Shown: positions 11,034 through 22,508 of the stretch, in pieces
Layout of the letters: every line of letters begins with the position of its first letter
Position numbering within the stretch: position 1 is the stretch's first letter
Assembly: GCA_958450325.1 (NCBI GenBank)
Contig: OY288247.1
Coordinates: 54,873,701 to 54,937,700, forward strand
Direction of reading: 5' to 3'
Length of the DNA stretch: 64,000 nt
DNA from: Agrostemma githago
Lineage: Eukaryota > Streptophyta > Magnoliopsida > Caryophyllales > Caryophyllaceae
Translations under genes and position numbers: made by a program
The notes under the pieces: model-generated
The model's input: only the letters and a program-made list of their open reading frames with translations
Told to the model about the DNA's origin: nothing
Database searches by the model: none

Positions 11034-11820
11034 ACTGACCCACGAGGATTCAATTTCGTGGGAATGATTGAAGAAGAATATCTCTTCAAGCCTTATTCCA
11101 GCTGCGAAGGTTATCGAGGTTCTGAATGACGGGCAGTCTCGAGTTGGCTTGGGTTACACTATGACCCCGGGGCACGTGGGCCGAACATATACTATCAAGT
11201 TTGTCACTCCAGTGTTGGCGGCTATTCAGGTGGGCCTCTATCAGCCCACCATCTTGTATCCCGAGACCAAATTGGCTCGGGAATGCAATTTCATCCCGGA
11301 TGACATCTTTGCCCTCATTCAGACCGAGTCTAAGGAAGGTGCAGGTAATACCGAGTCCATGCTGGGACTCCCATTCGGGGAAGACAAGGTTGTCCCGACC
11401 CTCAAGTAAGAGCTAGTGAACCTGATCCTCCGCAGTAGCCGGTTCGATCCAACCAAGCTGATCTCCGAAGTTGGTGCTGACACTGGGAAGAGAGCTTGGA
11501 GAAAGACAACCAAGTGGACCGACAGCCAATGTCGAGTCTACTAGCTGACTACCGGTGAAGGGGATATGCCAGACACTGAGTCTGAGTCCGAGTCCGAGTC
11601 TGAGTTAGAGTCAGAGTCGGAGTCTGAGTCCAAGTCTAAAGGGTCCAGTACTAGGATCGAGTCTGTAACCCCTCTTCCTTTAGTCACACCTATGGGAGTC
11701 TCGGAGTCTGTCCCGAGAGCTCTCCCTATCCCGCCACTAACCAACGATCAGATGGCCGCTCTCTTTTAGCTATTTTCAAAATTTACTAGCAATAATAACG
11801 AAATTTGTTCTGCTTACAAC
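11034..11820 (+). pseudogene. Decayed protease-RT linker of Tat element B, with an (SE)n repeat
   Basis: Linker between protease and RT, with stops in every frame. It holds an open stretch at 11068-11409 and a short one at 11566-11769 that encodes Ser-Glu dipeptides from a hexanucleotide array (GAGTCT/GAGTCC/GAGTCG, about 11578-11636). No catalytic motif is visible. Confidence 0.5.
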
Positions 11821-13782
11821 TTGTCTTATTTCCAAAATTCTTTCAAAAATTTTATATGCAATGACATTGAGAAACCCGACGAACATGTACCTCTACCTCC
11901 ACATCTGATCGAGCAGCTCGAGCAAAGGGAGTCCCGAGACCCGGTAATTGAGGAAACTGAGTCCATTAACGTGGGAACCACTTTAGAGCCCCAGATGCTT
12001 AAGTTGGGTTTATCCTTAGATCCCGAGGAGAAACAACAATTCATGGATCTCCTCCAAGAATTTAAAGACATCTTCGCATGGTCCTACAAGGACATGCCGG
12101 GAATAGATCGAGAGATAACTGAACACCGTATACCCATCAAAGACGGATGTAAGCCGGTAAAACAAAAACTTCGAAGGATGAGGCCCGAATGGTCTCTCAA
12201 AGTCAAAGAAGAAGTGGACAAGCAGTTCAAAGCAGGCTTTATTCAAGTATCTGAATATCCAGATTGGGCTGCGAACATCATGCCGGTACCCAAGAAAGAC
12301 GGCAAAGTACGGGTATGTGTAGACTTCCGGGACCTTAACAAAGCCAGCCCAAAAGACAATTTCCCGTTGCCACACATCGACATACTGGTGGACAACACAG
12401 CCGATCATGCCCTCCTATCGTTAATGGACGGGTATGCCGGATACAATCAGATCAAAATGGCGGAAGAAGACATGAGTAAGACCACCTTCATTACACCTTG
12501 GGGGACTTACTGTTACACCGTTATGCCATTTGAGCTTATCAATGTCGGGGCCACTTACCAACGGACCGCCACCACTTTATTACATGATATGATGCACAAA
12601 GAAGTGGAGGTCTACGTGGATGACATGATTATCAAGTCCAAAGATCGAAGCGGGCACATCCCCGCTCTAAGAAAATTCTTCACCCGATTACGCAAGTACA
12701 ACATGAGGCTGAACCCTCAAAAATGCAGTTTCGGGGTAAGGTCAGGCAAATTACTGGGCCATATCGTTAGCCAACGCGGCATCGAGGTCGACCCAGCTAA
12801 AATCAAGGCCATTACCGAGATGCAGCCACCCAAAACCAAAAAACAAATAAGGGGGTTTATCGGGAAAGTCCAATACATTAGCCGGTTCATTTCAAAGTTA
12901 ACCACGGTATGTGAGCCCATTTTCAAGAAACTGAAAATAGGAGAACAAACACTGTGGGACGATGAATGTCAAGCGGCTTTCAATAAAATCAAAGAGATTC
13001 TGTCTGCACCGTCGGTATTGATGCCACCTCAACCCGGTTTGCCTTTGTCGTTATACCTAACAACGACCGAGACAGCCGTGGGGGCTATGCTGGCCCAGAC
13101 GGTTGATTTAGAAGAACGAGTTATTTACAACATCAGTAAAAAGTTTCTGGAATACGAGTGCAAGTATAAAATGCTCGAGAAAACGTGCTTAGCTTTGGTT
13201 TGGGCCACTAAAAAGCTCCGACACTATATGCTTAGTCACGAGGTACATATTTTATCCAAAATGGATCCTATCAAGTACCTATTCGAAAAGCCCATCCTTA
13301 ACAGTAGGATGTCAAGATGGACTTTAATGCTAGCCGAGTTCGACCTCAAGTTCGTACCATTAAAAGCCATCAAAGGTCGGGTTGTAGCCAAATTCCTCAC
13401 CGATAGCCCGATATCTGAAAAAAGGCATATCGATACTTGGGCTTTTCCAGATGAAGACATATTCCATACTGACACCGAGACATGGGATTTATATTACGAT
13501 GGGGCATCCAACTTCCGAGGGTTCAGGGTCGGGATTTCATTCATTTCTCCAAAAGGAGAGCATACACCGTTATCCATTAAGCTGGACTTTGACGTGACTA
13601 ACAACGCAGCCGAGTATGAAACATGCATTCACGGGTTTCAAGCCGCCGCTGATTTAGGAGTAACAAACCTCCGGGTCCACGGTGAATCATATCTAGTCAT
13701 TAATCAAGCTCTCCAAAAATGGAAAACTCAGAACGCCAATCTCGTAGCTTACCAAGCGCGAGTAAGGGTTCTCGAAAAATAG
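11821..13782 (+). CDS. Reverse transcriptase - RNase H - second RNase H of Tat element B
   Basis: This is the longest open frame of the element (653 codons). RT motifs are VDFRDLNKASPKDNFPLP (about residue 167), MPFELINVGATYQR (about 238) and the YVDD active site (about 264). RNase H follows (TTETAVGAMLAQ; KTCLALVWATKKLRHYM). From about residue 555 comes a second domain with DLYYDGASNFRGF and TNNAAEYE, the extra archaeal-type RNase H known from the Tat lineage. The conserved MPFGLKNAGATYQR is altered at three positions, suggesting decay even though the frame is open. There is no ATG at the 5' edge. The frame stops at 13780 and continues with another domain segment (FADALSKLAS). Confidence 0.88.
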   Translation: MSYFQNSFKNFICNDIEKPDEHVPLPPHLIEQLEQRESRDPVIEETESINVGTTLEPQMLKLGLSLDPEEKQQFMDLLQEFKDIFAWSYKDMPGIDREITEHRIPIKDGCKPVKQKLRRMRPEWSLKVKEEVDKQFKAGFIQVSEYPDWAANIMPVPKKDGKVRVCVDFRDLNKASPKDNFPLPHIDILVDNTADHALLSLMDGYAGYNQIKMAEEDMSKTTFITPWGTYCYTVMPFELINVGATYQRTATTLLHDMMHKEVEVYVDDMIIKSKDRSGHIPALRKFFTRLRKYNMRLNPQKCSFGVRSGKLLGHIVSQRGIEVDPAKIKAITEMQPPKTKKQIRGFIGKVQYISRFISKLTTVCEPIFKKLKIGEQTLWDDECQAAFNKIKEILSAPSVLMPPQPGLPLSLYLTTTETAVGAMLAQTVDLEERVIYNISKKFLEYECKYKMLEKTCLALVWATKKLRHYMLSHEVHILSKMDPIKYLFEKPILNSRMSRWTLMLAEFDLKFVPLKAIKGRVVAKFLTDSPISEKRHIDTWAFPDEDIFHTDTETWDLYYDGASNFRGFRVGISFISPKGEHTPLSIKLDFDVTNNAAEYETCIHGFQAAADLGVTNLRVHGESYLVINQALQKWKTQNANLVAYQARVRVLEK

Positions 13783-15223
13783 TTCCAAAAGGTAGAATAT
13801 ATCTATCTGCCCCGGGAGGAAAATCAATTTGCAGATGCACTTTCCAAATTGGCATCCTTACTAAATATCCCGGAGCACCTAACCAACATGCTGATTTGTG
13901 TCGAAAGACGGTCCGAGCCGGCATATATCCACGCCATCCAAGACATCGAAAAAACTGATCCGGAACCTTGGTATCAAGATGTCCTAACCTACTTGACATC
14001 GGGAGAATATCCCCAGGGAGCTGAAAACCGAGCTAAGAAATCCTTGCGAAGACTGGCAACCAAGTTCGTTCGTACAGACGACGGATAGTTATACAAAAAG
14101 ACAGCACAGGGGGCTCTACTCCTATGTATCGACAAAACGCAAGCCGAAAAGGTAATGGCCGAGGTACACGATGGTGAAAAAGGTCCGCATATGAACGCCC
14201 ATATGCTAGCCCAAAAAATCACAAGACTCGGATATTATTGGAACACCATGGACACTGACTGCCAATTATACGTCAAACACTGCCATAAACTGTCATATTT
14301 TTGCCAATGTACAACATATGTCGTCATCCCTACTATACACCATGACATCACCATGGCCATTTTCAACATGAGGTATCGATATAATTGGCAAGGTAACCCT
14401 TCCGGAACAGGAGGTCACTGTTTCATCTTAGTGGCTATCGACTATTTCACTAAATGGATCGAAGCTGAGTCATATCGGATCTTGAACGCCAAGCACGTTG
14501 CTAAATTTATCCAAAACAAGATTATATGCCGGTACGGGATCCCGCACGAGTTTATCAGTGATCACGGGACCCATTTCCAAGCTGAAACCGCCACTTTACT
14601 GGAAAAATATAAAATCCAAAGGCATACATCCTCGCCTTACCGTCCCCAAACAAGTCGAACGGTAGAGGCAACCAATAAAACAATTGTCACCATACTTAAA
14701 AGATGGCTGATAATTACCGGGATTAGCCCGACAAAATTCCTTTTGCCCTATGGGGGTACCGGACGTCAATTCGCACCGCAACCGGAGCAACCCCATATTA
14801 TTTAACATATGGAATGGAGGCAGTCCAACCAATCGAACTAGAAGTGTCATCCCTTAGGATTTTACTTGAGAGCCAAGTGCTTGAAGCATATTGGGTCCAA
14901 GCCCGATACGACTCGCTAGTTCTTTTAGACGAACGACGATTCCGGGCTCTCAGCAATATCCAAATATATCAAAAAAGGATACAACGGACCTTCAACAAAA
15001 GAGTTAGGCCCAGAAATATCAAAGAAGGGGACATGGTTCTAAAATCGGTCCGTGCATTACTACCGGTTGACCCAAGAGGAAAATTCAAACCCAATTGGGT
15101 TGGGCCGTACTTGGTAAAAAAGGTCCTATCGGGAGGAGCGGTACGGTGATGCTGACAGACTTGGACGGGAACGAATTCGTCAACCCAACCAACTTGGACC
15201 AGTTGAAGCGCTACTACCCCTAA
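13783..15223 (+). pseudogene. Integrase of Tat element B, with stops and frameshifts
   Basis: After a stop at 13780 the frame goes on through FADALSKLASLLNIPEHL, a stop at 14086, then the H-H-C-C zinc-binding segment (MAEVHDGEKGPHMNAHMLAQ, LYVKHCHKLS, in which the last Cys is lost). In the DDE core a TGG codon is TGA at about 14368 and one base is missing at about 14394. The second and third acidic residues remain (ISDHGTHF; V-E-ATNK). Small indels follow near 14700-14810 and 15147. The C-terminal module (GDMVLKSVRALLP, GKFKPNWVGPYLV) resembles that of element A. It ends with TAA at 15221. Confidence 0.82.
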
Positions 15224-15603
15224 ACCTTATCTCAATGTCATTTGCAAAAAATTGTAAAAATCCGTCTTTTTATAAAATTTTCAAAAAATTATAAGCAAGT
15301 CAATGAGCTAGAATTATTTATCCTACTGTCGCACATCTCGAACTAATAGTCTTGGTGTATTTCAAAAATTGCAAAAAAAAATGAACTACGTTTGGTTTGA
15401 TTCCACTAATTGTGGATACGTAGGCAACCCCTCGAAAGGGTACAACCACTGCAATAACGAAAAGATGGGAACAGAATTCATTAATATGTCTTTTATTAAA
15501 AAACGATAAACTCGGAAATTTCAAAAATACATCACACAAAAAAAACAAAAAAAAATCACACCACAAAAGTAATAGTAGTACTTAAATAATAAAATTAAGG
15601 AGG

Positions 15604-16501
15604 CTAGTGCTCATGCATATTTCTTTTCCCCTTGTCTTTTGGGTCACGCGGAGCCCGAGGTCGACGGGGCGGGGGCGAACGTTCCCGGATCATAAGTGGA
15701 ACCTCTTTAGCTCGAACCCGTTTCTTCGACAACGGGTCTTCCGCCATTGTCACTGGTCCAAGCCGAGCCCGTACGTGCTCGGGTAGTCTGTCTCGAGGAC
15801 CGAGTCGGTCCTGAACCCTTAATTTTGGGCCGAGTCTTCTTTCTAGGTCGTTCTGGGGGCTCACTTTCCCCCGTGCACCTTTAGTACTGGACCCTTCAGC
15901 TTGAGTTCTAGTTTTTCTTTTCTGACCTGACATCAGCCGAACCAACGTAGCCGGAATATCACCCTCGTCGAAGAAACTTATATTATCCTTAGCTTGCTCT
16001 CGTCGCAGCAGGTCGAAAGCCTCATCAGTCTTTAAGGCAGCTCGGGTTTTAGCTGAATTCGCCTTCGTCCATTTCACATAAGAATCCGATACCCAAATTG
16101 AGTGAAGAGTCTTAGAAACAGACCAAGTAGCCCGGGTGTACCACCGCTGCATCCAGGTGTCACACATCACATCCGTCAGCTGAGTAGATTCGCTCACGAC
16201 CGCCTCAATTTCCGGGATTCTTTGGGCCCGACCATATTGCCTAAGTATGCGATCGGGATAAAGGTGAATTGTCTGCCTAAAAGATAGGATCACCTGATAC
16301 GGTCCAAACATAAATGGGCCACCAGGGTACGGTCCATCGGATCAACGGGCCTCCATGGAAAGACAGCAATTCGTCCCAATATTTCTGAGTATTATGGCGA
16401 GAAAAGTCAATGGTCCGTCTCCTCGTCATCACTTGATTGGGGCGATATCGGCTCACGTCAAGGGGAGGATCCACGATTGATAGCCTCTCGAATAGCCAAA
16501 G
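15604..16501 (-). pseudogene. Antisense PMD-like gene of element B, exon 2 (3' part)
   Basis: Minus-strand exon 2 starts at 16501 after the acceptor ...TTTTTTCCAG and begins LWLFERLSIVDPPLDV, then MTRRRTIDF, WTVPWWPIYVW, HLYPDRILRQYGRAQRIPE and a basic Pro/Arg tail (RERSPPPRRPRAPRDPKDKG) to the stop at 15604. A small deletion near 16305 breaks the frame. The stops seen in copy A are absent: FDLLRREQAKDNIS reads straight on into the MSGQ segment. This shows that the family protein is one long product of about 500 residues. Exon 1 is at 26399-27035, beyond element D. Confidence 0.72.
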
Positions 16502-16618
16502 CTGGAAAAAATCGCAAAAAAAAATCAAAAATCGCGAAAAATCGAGAAAACCGCGCCAAAAACAAAAAAATTCGCGAAAAAAAAAAACGAAAATCGCAAA
16601 AAAAATCGGAAAAATAGG
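16502..16618 (-). other. Left remnant of the aORF intron of element B (T-rich on the minus strand)
   Basis: Read on the minus strand this is a run of T tracts with GCG/CGA interruptions ending in TTTTTTCCAG, a strong polypyrimidine tract and 3' splice site. The 5' part of the intron (GTATATTACCTAT) lies at 26398 and downwards. Element D interrupts it with TSD ATAGG. Element A's intron at the same place has a quite different sequence with palindromes. Confidence 0.7.
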
Positions 16619-18309
16619 TGATGGTGGGATTTGTCGTGGATCCCACCGATCAAATAAATATAACCGGCTATCCTAACGGTAGTTAGGGTAAGTCGGGTCG
16701 TGTCCACGGAGACGGTGTCGCAAGGGTTAGACTAAGTCGGCCTATAACGAGACTACGCTACCAAACAAACACAAAGAGCTACTAATTGATGAATTATGAT
16801 GAGAGGAGAAGTAGGAAGTAGACTAACAATGAACTAGACTATAACAAGGCTAAATGAAATAACTAAACACAAACTAAACAATGAACTAAAGAAATGATGA
16901 CTAACTAATAAGTTGAATCAAATATGAAGAATAAGTGGGTTAGGTCGGGTTCATAAGTGTAGTAGGGTGACTCGGGTGGTCAAGGGTGTAGGTGCCTCCT
17001 AATTGCTAGAATCGGTTCGGGCTCTCGCAACTTAAACCGATGTCGAGGTAGGTCCAGGCTCTCGCAACTTAGACCAATGTCGAGGTAGGTCCGGGCTCTC
17101 GCAACTTAGACCCTAGTCCGCACTCTCGTGACTACGACTATCCTCAACACTATACTCAACATGACCACATACAAGACAAACAATGAGTAGAGGAAGACTA
17201 GCATGAGAAGCTTGGCCACTACAACTCAAACAAGCATTTCAACAAACACATGGTGTGCCAAGTATGTGACTAGCAACAAAGATTCACCCTTTACCCCTAA
17301 TCAAACCCTAATCACCCATATTCTACCCTTAATCCCCCTACTAACCCACAAGAAAACTACTCACTCATAATCATACTAACTACAACAATGAAAAGAGAAA
17401 ACAACATCACAAACATCAAAACATTCAGGGTGAACAATCAAGAACAATAAACAATAATCAATGATTAAAACTTGATGATAAAACAAAGATTAAGAGAAGG
17501 GAAATTATACCCACTAAAATTGGATGAAAAAGATGAGAACTTGAATTAATAAGAAACCCAAATAAAACCCCAAAGTTGTCAAGCTTGGGTGAGTCTTCAA
17601 GAATCTTCTTAATTACAAGACTAATTACAACTAGATTAACAAAAGATTAAAGGAAGATTAAACTAATGTGAGGAAAACTAAATCTAGGGTTTATATGTTG
17701 TAGAGAAGCTTAAGATAGTCTAGGGTATGGTAAGATCCATAAACAATACAAGAGGGAAGTATTTATAGGGGTACAAGAATGAAGGAGGAGGAGGAAAATA
17801 AGAGGCGCGGCTACAGGTGCTTGGTCCCGACCGGGACGGGATCATCCCGACCGGGACGGCCTGTCATCCCGACCGGGACGGGTTGGTCCCGACCGGGACG
17901 GCCTGGCAGTGACCCCTTCAAAAGTGCACTTCATCCCGGACGGGATGAGGTGCATACCCGTCGGGGATGAGTCTTGTAGGCCTCCAATATGATCCTTTTG
18001 GTCCCTCCTTGCTTCACATGGACTTCTCATCGATTCTCGGGACTCGGGGTCGGGTCTCGGAGGCTTGGGATTGGGTCCCAAGGTCTCGGGGTCGAATCCA
18101 AGGCATCGAGTGATCGTTCCTTCACTTCGTTGGCTCCAAAAAGTGTATGTATTGAGTCGGAATCGCTCCAACTCTTTATGAATGGCCTCGGGAACCTGAA
18201 ACGAACTAGAGGAAGCATAAGTAGCCCATGAACCGCTCCCAAGGAGCGATTCCGCAAGGAAATGGGACTAAAAACACTACGAAATAGGCACTACAAACTA
18301 CACTTATCA
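16619..18309 (-). repeat. 3' LTR of element D
   Basis: Plus-strand ends are TGATGGTGGG and ...CACTTATCA. The TATA box is at 17760-17767 (minus strand TATAAATA). A palindrome array (17825-17966) lies directly upstream in element orientation. The block GCTCTCGCAACTTA repeated at about 17024-17110 is also present in the other Athila-type LTRs. Confidence 0.9.
17825..17966. repeat. Palindrome array of LTR D (left copy)
   Basis: TCCCGACCGGGA-type near-palindromes start at 17825, 17845, 17867, 17887, 17934 (TCCCGGACGGGA) and about 17955 (degenerate). Steps are 20, 22, 20, 47 and 21 bp. The 35-bp spacer contains CAGTGACCCC and GTGCACTTCA. In element orientation the array sits about 57 bp upstream of the TATA box. 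The right LTR carries the same array from 25901 to about 26042. Confidence 0.88.
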
Positions 18310-18310
18310 A

Positions 18311-18320
18311 CTCCCCCACA
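18311..18320 (-). promoter_or_regulatory. Polypurine tract of element D
   Basis: Minus-strand TGTGGGGGAG lies one base from the LTR edge, as at 38193-38203 in element C. A near-copy of the same tract and its flank occurs inside the element at 20051-20065. Confidence 0.75.
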
Positions 18321-20050
18321 CTTAACCCTTACTCGCCCTCGAGTAAGCACATACTAACTACTAAACTAGTCGAGTGGGTATTAGCGCACCCTACGCCCTT
18401 TCAACTCACGCGAGTGCACTTAGAGGAAAAGTGCACTCCGCAAGGCAAGTGGGGTCTTGCGACAAAACTGTGGATGCAACCGGACACAAAAACACATAAA
18501 CAAACAAGCACACAAAAGGTTGCACCCAAAAGAAAAGAAATACCGCTTCCCTCAAACAAGCGGTGAAAGAATCACCGGTTTAGGACTCAAGGCAAGTGAC
18601 AACGTTCCCAAGCTAGCAATACAAACCAAAATGGACAAAACCCTAATAGTATGACGACAAAGAAATAAAAATGTTGGTAACTTACCTCGGTTCCTCCTAA
18701 CCTTCTAAGAACGTACCACGGGACGATCGGCGGGATGGAAAAAGGATGAACCACGGTGTTAGTCGACACTGTAGCTAAGTGAGACCCCGCCCCCTTTAGC
18801 AAAGAGCCGAGAGGGTCGTCCCATGTCCGAAACCGCCTAACTAGTCCAAGTAAAAAAGTGGAAATGATTGCAAAGTGAGGGAAGACCGACCATTACCGCT
18901 ATCATCCTTCCTAGGGACTCGGTCCTTTGGTAGGCTCTTCACGGTAATAGTCGGTAAAAGGCTTATTTTATGAGGTGTAAGGTTTCTATTTTTGTGAGAT
19001 GATTTTCTTTTGGCATTTTCTTCTTCTTTTGCATTTTTGCTTTGTTTTGCCATGCCATTTCTTTTTCTTCTTTTCTATTTTCTTTTTGGCTTTTGTGCCT
19101 TTTCTTTTTCTTCATTCTTTTCTTTCTTTCTTTTTCTTTCCTTTTCTTTTCTTTGCCCTTTTGGCTTGATTTGGCTTTTTGGCATTTCTTTGTATGACAA
19201 GAAAGGGAGAATTCAACAAATTGCAACTTATTGTGTGGATATGTGTGGGAGGTAGGTAAATGGGTAAGTCGGGGGTCGCGATCCCTCTTCAAACCCACAA
19301 AAAAGGTGGAGAACTTGGACTAATCAAACGATTCTAGACACGGTCACCTAAGGGACGAGACTCGGTAACCAAGGCCTTTTCACACCGTGGGTGGTCATAA
19401 TGGTCAAAATGCAAATCCCGTAGTAAATCCCAAGTAAGCTAGGTGGACTCAATGTAAGAAACCAATGAAATCATTGATTTAGGGTCATTCTACTAGACTA
19501 AAGTCCAAGAATCGATTTATACAACTAGGAAGGGAAAGTAAACGCTCGCACACTAGCCTCTAAACCGGGTTTTCGAAAACCATTTACACACAAGACACAC
19601 AAAAAAACACAAAACAAAGACTCAACGAAAACGAAAGAAAAAGAAACAAAAGCAACAAAACAAGAACAACACAAAACGAACACATACATAACACAAACAC
19701 CACCCCTAGCTTCCAAATGAGCAACCAACCAACATCAAATTACAAAGCTCCTCCCGAGCACACCACATCACATTCTCCTCCAAATTCCGCAAGAGACAAA
19801 GAAGGAAAAAGGGATAGAAGATGTTACCGGACATCTTGAAAGCTTTCCAAAGCCATCGGTGGTTTAAGCAACCTATAAGGAAAAGGGGGGAAAACACACC
19901 CAACAAAACAAATATACGAGACAATGACACAAAAGAAAAACACAGAAAAAAAAAATCTTTTTGATTTTTGTGAAAAAATTTCAAATTTTTAGGGTTTTTA
20001 AAGATTTTTCGAAAAACTACAAAAATAAAGCTAACTATGCTAGAATATCG

Positions 20051-20065
20051 CTCCCCCACACTTAA
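20051..20065 (-). promoter_or_regulatory. Second, internal polypurine-tract-like motif of element D
   Basis: Minus-strand TTTAAGTGTGGGGGAGC repeats the context of the terminal PPT (TTAAGTGTGGGGGAGT). Element C has it in the same relative place (36436-36453). It may act as a central PPT; this is inference. Confidence 0.55.
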
Positions 20066-20848
20066 ACCGAGCCATGTCCTCATGCTCGATCGTAGTGTGC
20101 GGAGAGACAAAAGAAAAAGAAAAAAAACTACGAAAATAAAGATAAAAATCAAAAATAAAGTGGAGAAAAGGGTAGAAAGTGTCCGGTCGGGGTGTAATCA
20201 AGTCACCATGGGCCGAGACGAGAAAAGATATGGATGGGGGAAGAAATAAAAAGAAAGAAATAAAAAAAATGGGGGGGGGGAGTACTAGGTGTAATCAAGT
20301 CACCTAGCCCGGATTCCGCCCAAATCCGACTAAATCCTACAAAAAGAAAGAGAAATCAAAGAAAAAGTGAAAATACTTGTAAATTTGGATTTTGAAATGA
20401 CTCTCGATGTAGTCACGTCATCGAGAATCGGGAGCAACCATACTAAGGCCTCGAAGGCTACCATGACACAAAAGTGTAGAAGGGAAAGGGAATAAACAAA
20501 TGAGGACAAGCTAAAAAAAACGGAAAAGAGAGGATAGTTGCCATACCATACGGGTAGCAACTCACTCGCTTCATCGTCTCATAAGTCAAATCGGCACGTA
20601 GCTAGTCGTCGTCGTTGCTATTCCTCCCCAATCGCTATATGGATCCATGGTTGGGGTACAAAAGTATAATGAGGTGGGTTTTGATGTGAAAGTCATTTTA
20701 AAGTGAAGTGAAAGTGAGGTGAAAATGTATATGTGAGGTATGGGGGTCATATTATGTGGGTAAGGACATGTAGGGAGGTTGGGAGGGGGTACAAAGTGGT
20801 TGGGTGGGCTCAAACAACGAAGAAAAGGCCAAAGGAGGACAGGGGGTC

Positions 20849-21037
20849 CATCCCGGTCGGGATGGGTGGTCCCGGTCGGGATGACCGGCTCTTCCCGGTC
20901 GGGAAGGCTTCGTCCCGGTCGGGATGACCCGTCAGTAGACCCATCTTTTGTGCACCTCATCCCGGACGGGATGACATCCTTCCCGGTCGGGATGGCTCAT
21001 CCATCCCGGACGGGATGACCTCTTCTAGGCCGGGAAG
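20849..21037. repeat. Internal palindrome array of element D
   Basis: TCCCGGTCGGGA-type palindromes start at 20851, 20870, 20893, 20913, 20960, 20981, 21004 and a degenerate one at about 21026. Steps are 19, 23, 20, 47, 21, 23 and 22 bp. The 35-bp central spacer contains CAGTAGACCCATCTTTT, similar to the spacer of Tat cassette T2 (CAGTAGACCCGTAAG). Confidence 0.88.
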
Positions 21038-21357
21038 AGTCTCCTAACCCTCTATAGCTCCCAAAAGCTCGTTCCAAGCTTCAAAAACCGACTTCCCTTC
21101 ACACAATCCAAGCTCCAACAATGACCACTCCTTACTAGGAGACACTTCTACTTCACACCTATCACAATAAACTCAAAAAACGCATCAAATTCCCTCCCTC
21201 ACAACGCTCATCAATCATCCAAATAATCAAGAATTTCACAAAACCAAACAAACTACAAGGGAAAGAGGTATATACAAAGAGACGGTTCTTGTGGAACTCC
21301 GTCAAACCAAGGTGGTACATTCTTCAATCTTTTTCAACAACCAAAACTAGTTCCATC

Positions 21358-21731
21358 TCCATCAAGGGCACGAAAAAACAAGTCGAAGGCCCTAGCAAAG
21401 TCTTCAATCAAGCTCGAGATATAACCAACCACATACCAAGGCTCTTCATGGCCTTGCCTTGACGTTCCTGGGGCATCCCGATCTTCCAAGTTCAACGACT
21501 TGAACTTGTACTTTTGGTCTTTGGGGACATACCCAAACGTCCACCGTCTTCATGTGGCCCCAAGGGAGGCTCATCCTTCTCCTTGCTTTTCAACTTGTCA
21601 TCAAGCCCATGATATGGGCACTCATCTTCTCCATCCTCGGAGTCATCATCCTCAAGTTCATAAGAGTTCTTGTTCAAGCTTTGTCCCGGTTCACCCCCTA
21701 GATCGATGTCTTTCTTGGCTTGGATCATATT
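21358..21731 (-). pseudogene. Acidic tail ORF of element D
   Basis: Directly after the protease stop, the minus strand encodes an acidic segment (YELEDDDSEDGEDECPYHG) and, towards the end, RAFDLFFRALDG before a TGA near 21358. Element C's ORF ends with AFDLLLHALDG, so both elements share this terminal motif. I recognise no domain. It may be the C-terminal part of the gag-protease product. Confidence 0.5.
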
Positions 21732-22442
21732 TCATGATTCATCCTTAGTAGGCGAAGTGTTGCCTTGGAGGTCGAACACTATCTTTTCCTCGCTTAACTC
21801 AAATGTGATCCTACCGTTCTTTACATCGATCATGGCACCCGCGGTGTGTAGAAATGGGCGTCCAAGGATAATGGGAGTGTTGGCATCCTCCGGCATGTCG
21901 AGCACAATGAAGTCGACCGGAATGAAGAATTTTCCGACTCGTACCGGTACGTCCTCTAACATTGCTAATGGTCGATTGAGTGATTTATCGGCCATTTGGA
22001 GGGTGAGGGACGTACATTTCAACTCCTTCATTCCGAGTTGGCAACAAATAGAATAGGGAATGATGCTCACACTCGCGCCCAAGTCACATAACGCATTCTT
22101 GATCAAGAGGTTGCCTATGGTGCAAGGGATCGAAAAACTACCCGGATCCTTCAACTTCGGAAGCGTGGAACCTTGCATAAGCTCGCTCACCACCCTTGTG
22201 AACGCTACGGTCTCTTCCTTGTCGACGGATCTCTTCCTAGCTAAGATTTCTCTCATAAATCTTCCATATGCCGGGATTTGGGTAAGTAATTCGGTGAACG
22301 GGACACTAACATCCAACTTCTTCACGATGTTAAGGAACTTGTCGTATTGAGTCTCCACCTTAGTCTTCATTTGCCTTGATGGGAAAGGCAACTTGATTTG
22401 GTATTTATTTTGCTCAATCGGGGTAGACTCCTCAAATGACAC
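21732..22442 (-). CDS. Aspartic protease region of Athila-type element D
   Basis: 236 codons on the minus strand. CDLGASVSIIPYSICCQLGM (about residue 116) holds the protease loop in the D-L-G-A-S form often seen in Athila elements. IILGRPFLHTAGAMIDVKNG (about 190) is the second conserved part of the fold. Upstream is the helical gag-protease linker (LPFPSRQMKTKVETQYDKFL). A stop and short gap at 22508-22443 separate it from the gag tail. No RT follows, so this protease would only process Gag. Confidence 0.82.
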   Translation of the reverse strand: MSFEESTPIEQNKYQIKLPFPSRQMKTKVETQYDKFLNIVKKLDVSVPFTELLTQIPAYGRFMREILARKRSVDKEETVAFTRVVSELMQGSTLPKLKDPGSFSIPCTIGNLLIKNALCDLGASVSIIPYSICCQLGMKELKCTSLTLQMADKSLNRPLAMLEDVPVRVGKFFIPVDFIVLDMPEDANTPIILGRPFLHTAGAMIDVKNGRITFELSEEKIVFDLQGNTSPTKDES

Positions 22443-22508
22443 TTTCCTTTTGCCCTTGTCTTTTCCTTGAAGTGGAGGAAGCTTGTCTTCTTGGGGTCTC
22501 TCGATCTC

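Larger units (their letters stand above)
18321..21357 (-). other. Long non-coding 3' region of element D
   Basis: About 3 kb between the tail of the coding region and the PPT. Roughly 18.3-20.6 kb is collinear with 36.0-38.2 kb of element C in opposite orientation, by eye. It includes a purine-rich tract (minus strand, about 19010-19180), an internal PPT-like motif (20051-20065) and a second palindrome array (20849-21037). The Lys-rich ORF on the tract (19298-18963) is probably a by-product of purine bias. A run of ten G is at about 20270. Confidence 0.6.

Noticed and set aside
17825..17966. Possible CRISPR array from regularly spaced palindromic repeats
   Set aside because: Repeats are only 12-14 bp, spacers 8-10 bp and not unique, location is LTR promoters in a plant genome, and no cas genes are present.
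18963..19298. Lys-rich minus-strand ORF in element D and its plus-strand partner in element C
   Set aside because: Follows directly from a purine-rich tract; no domain. Reported as a sequence tract, not a gene.
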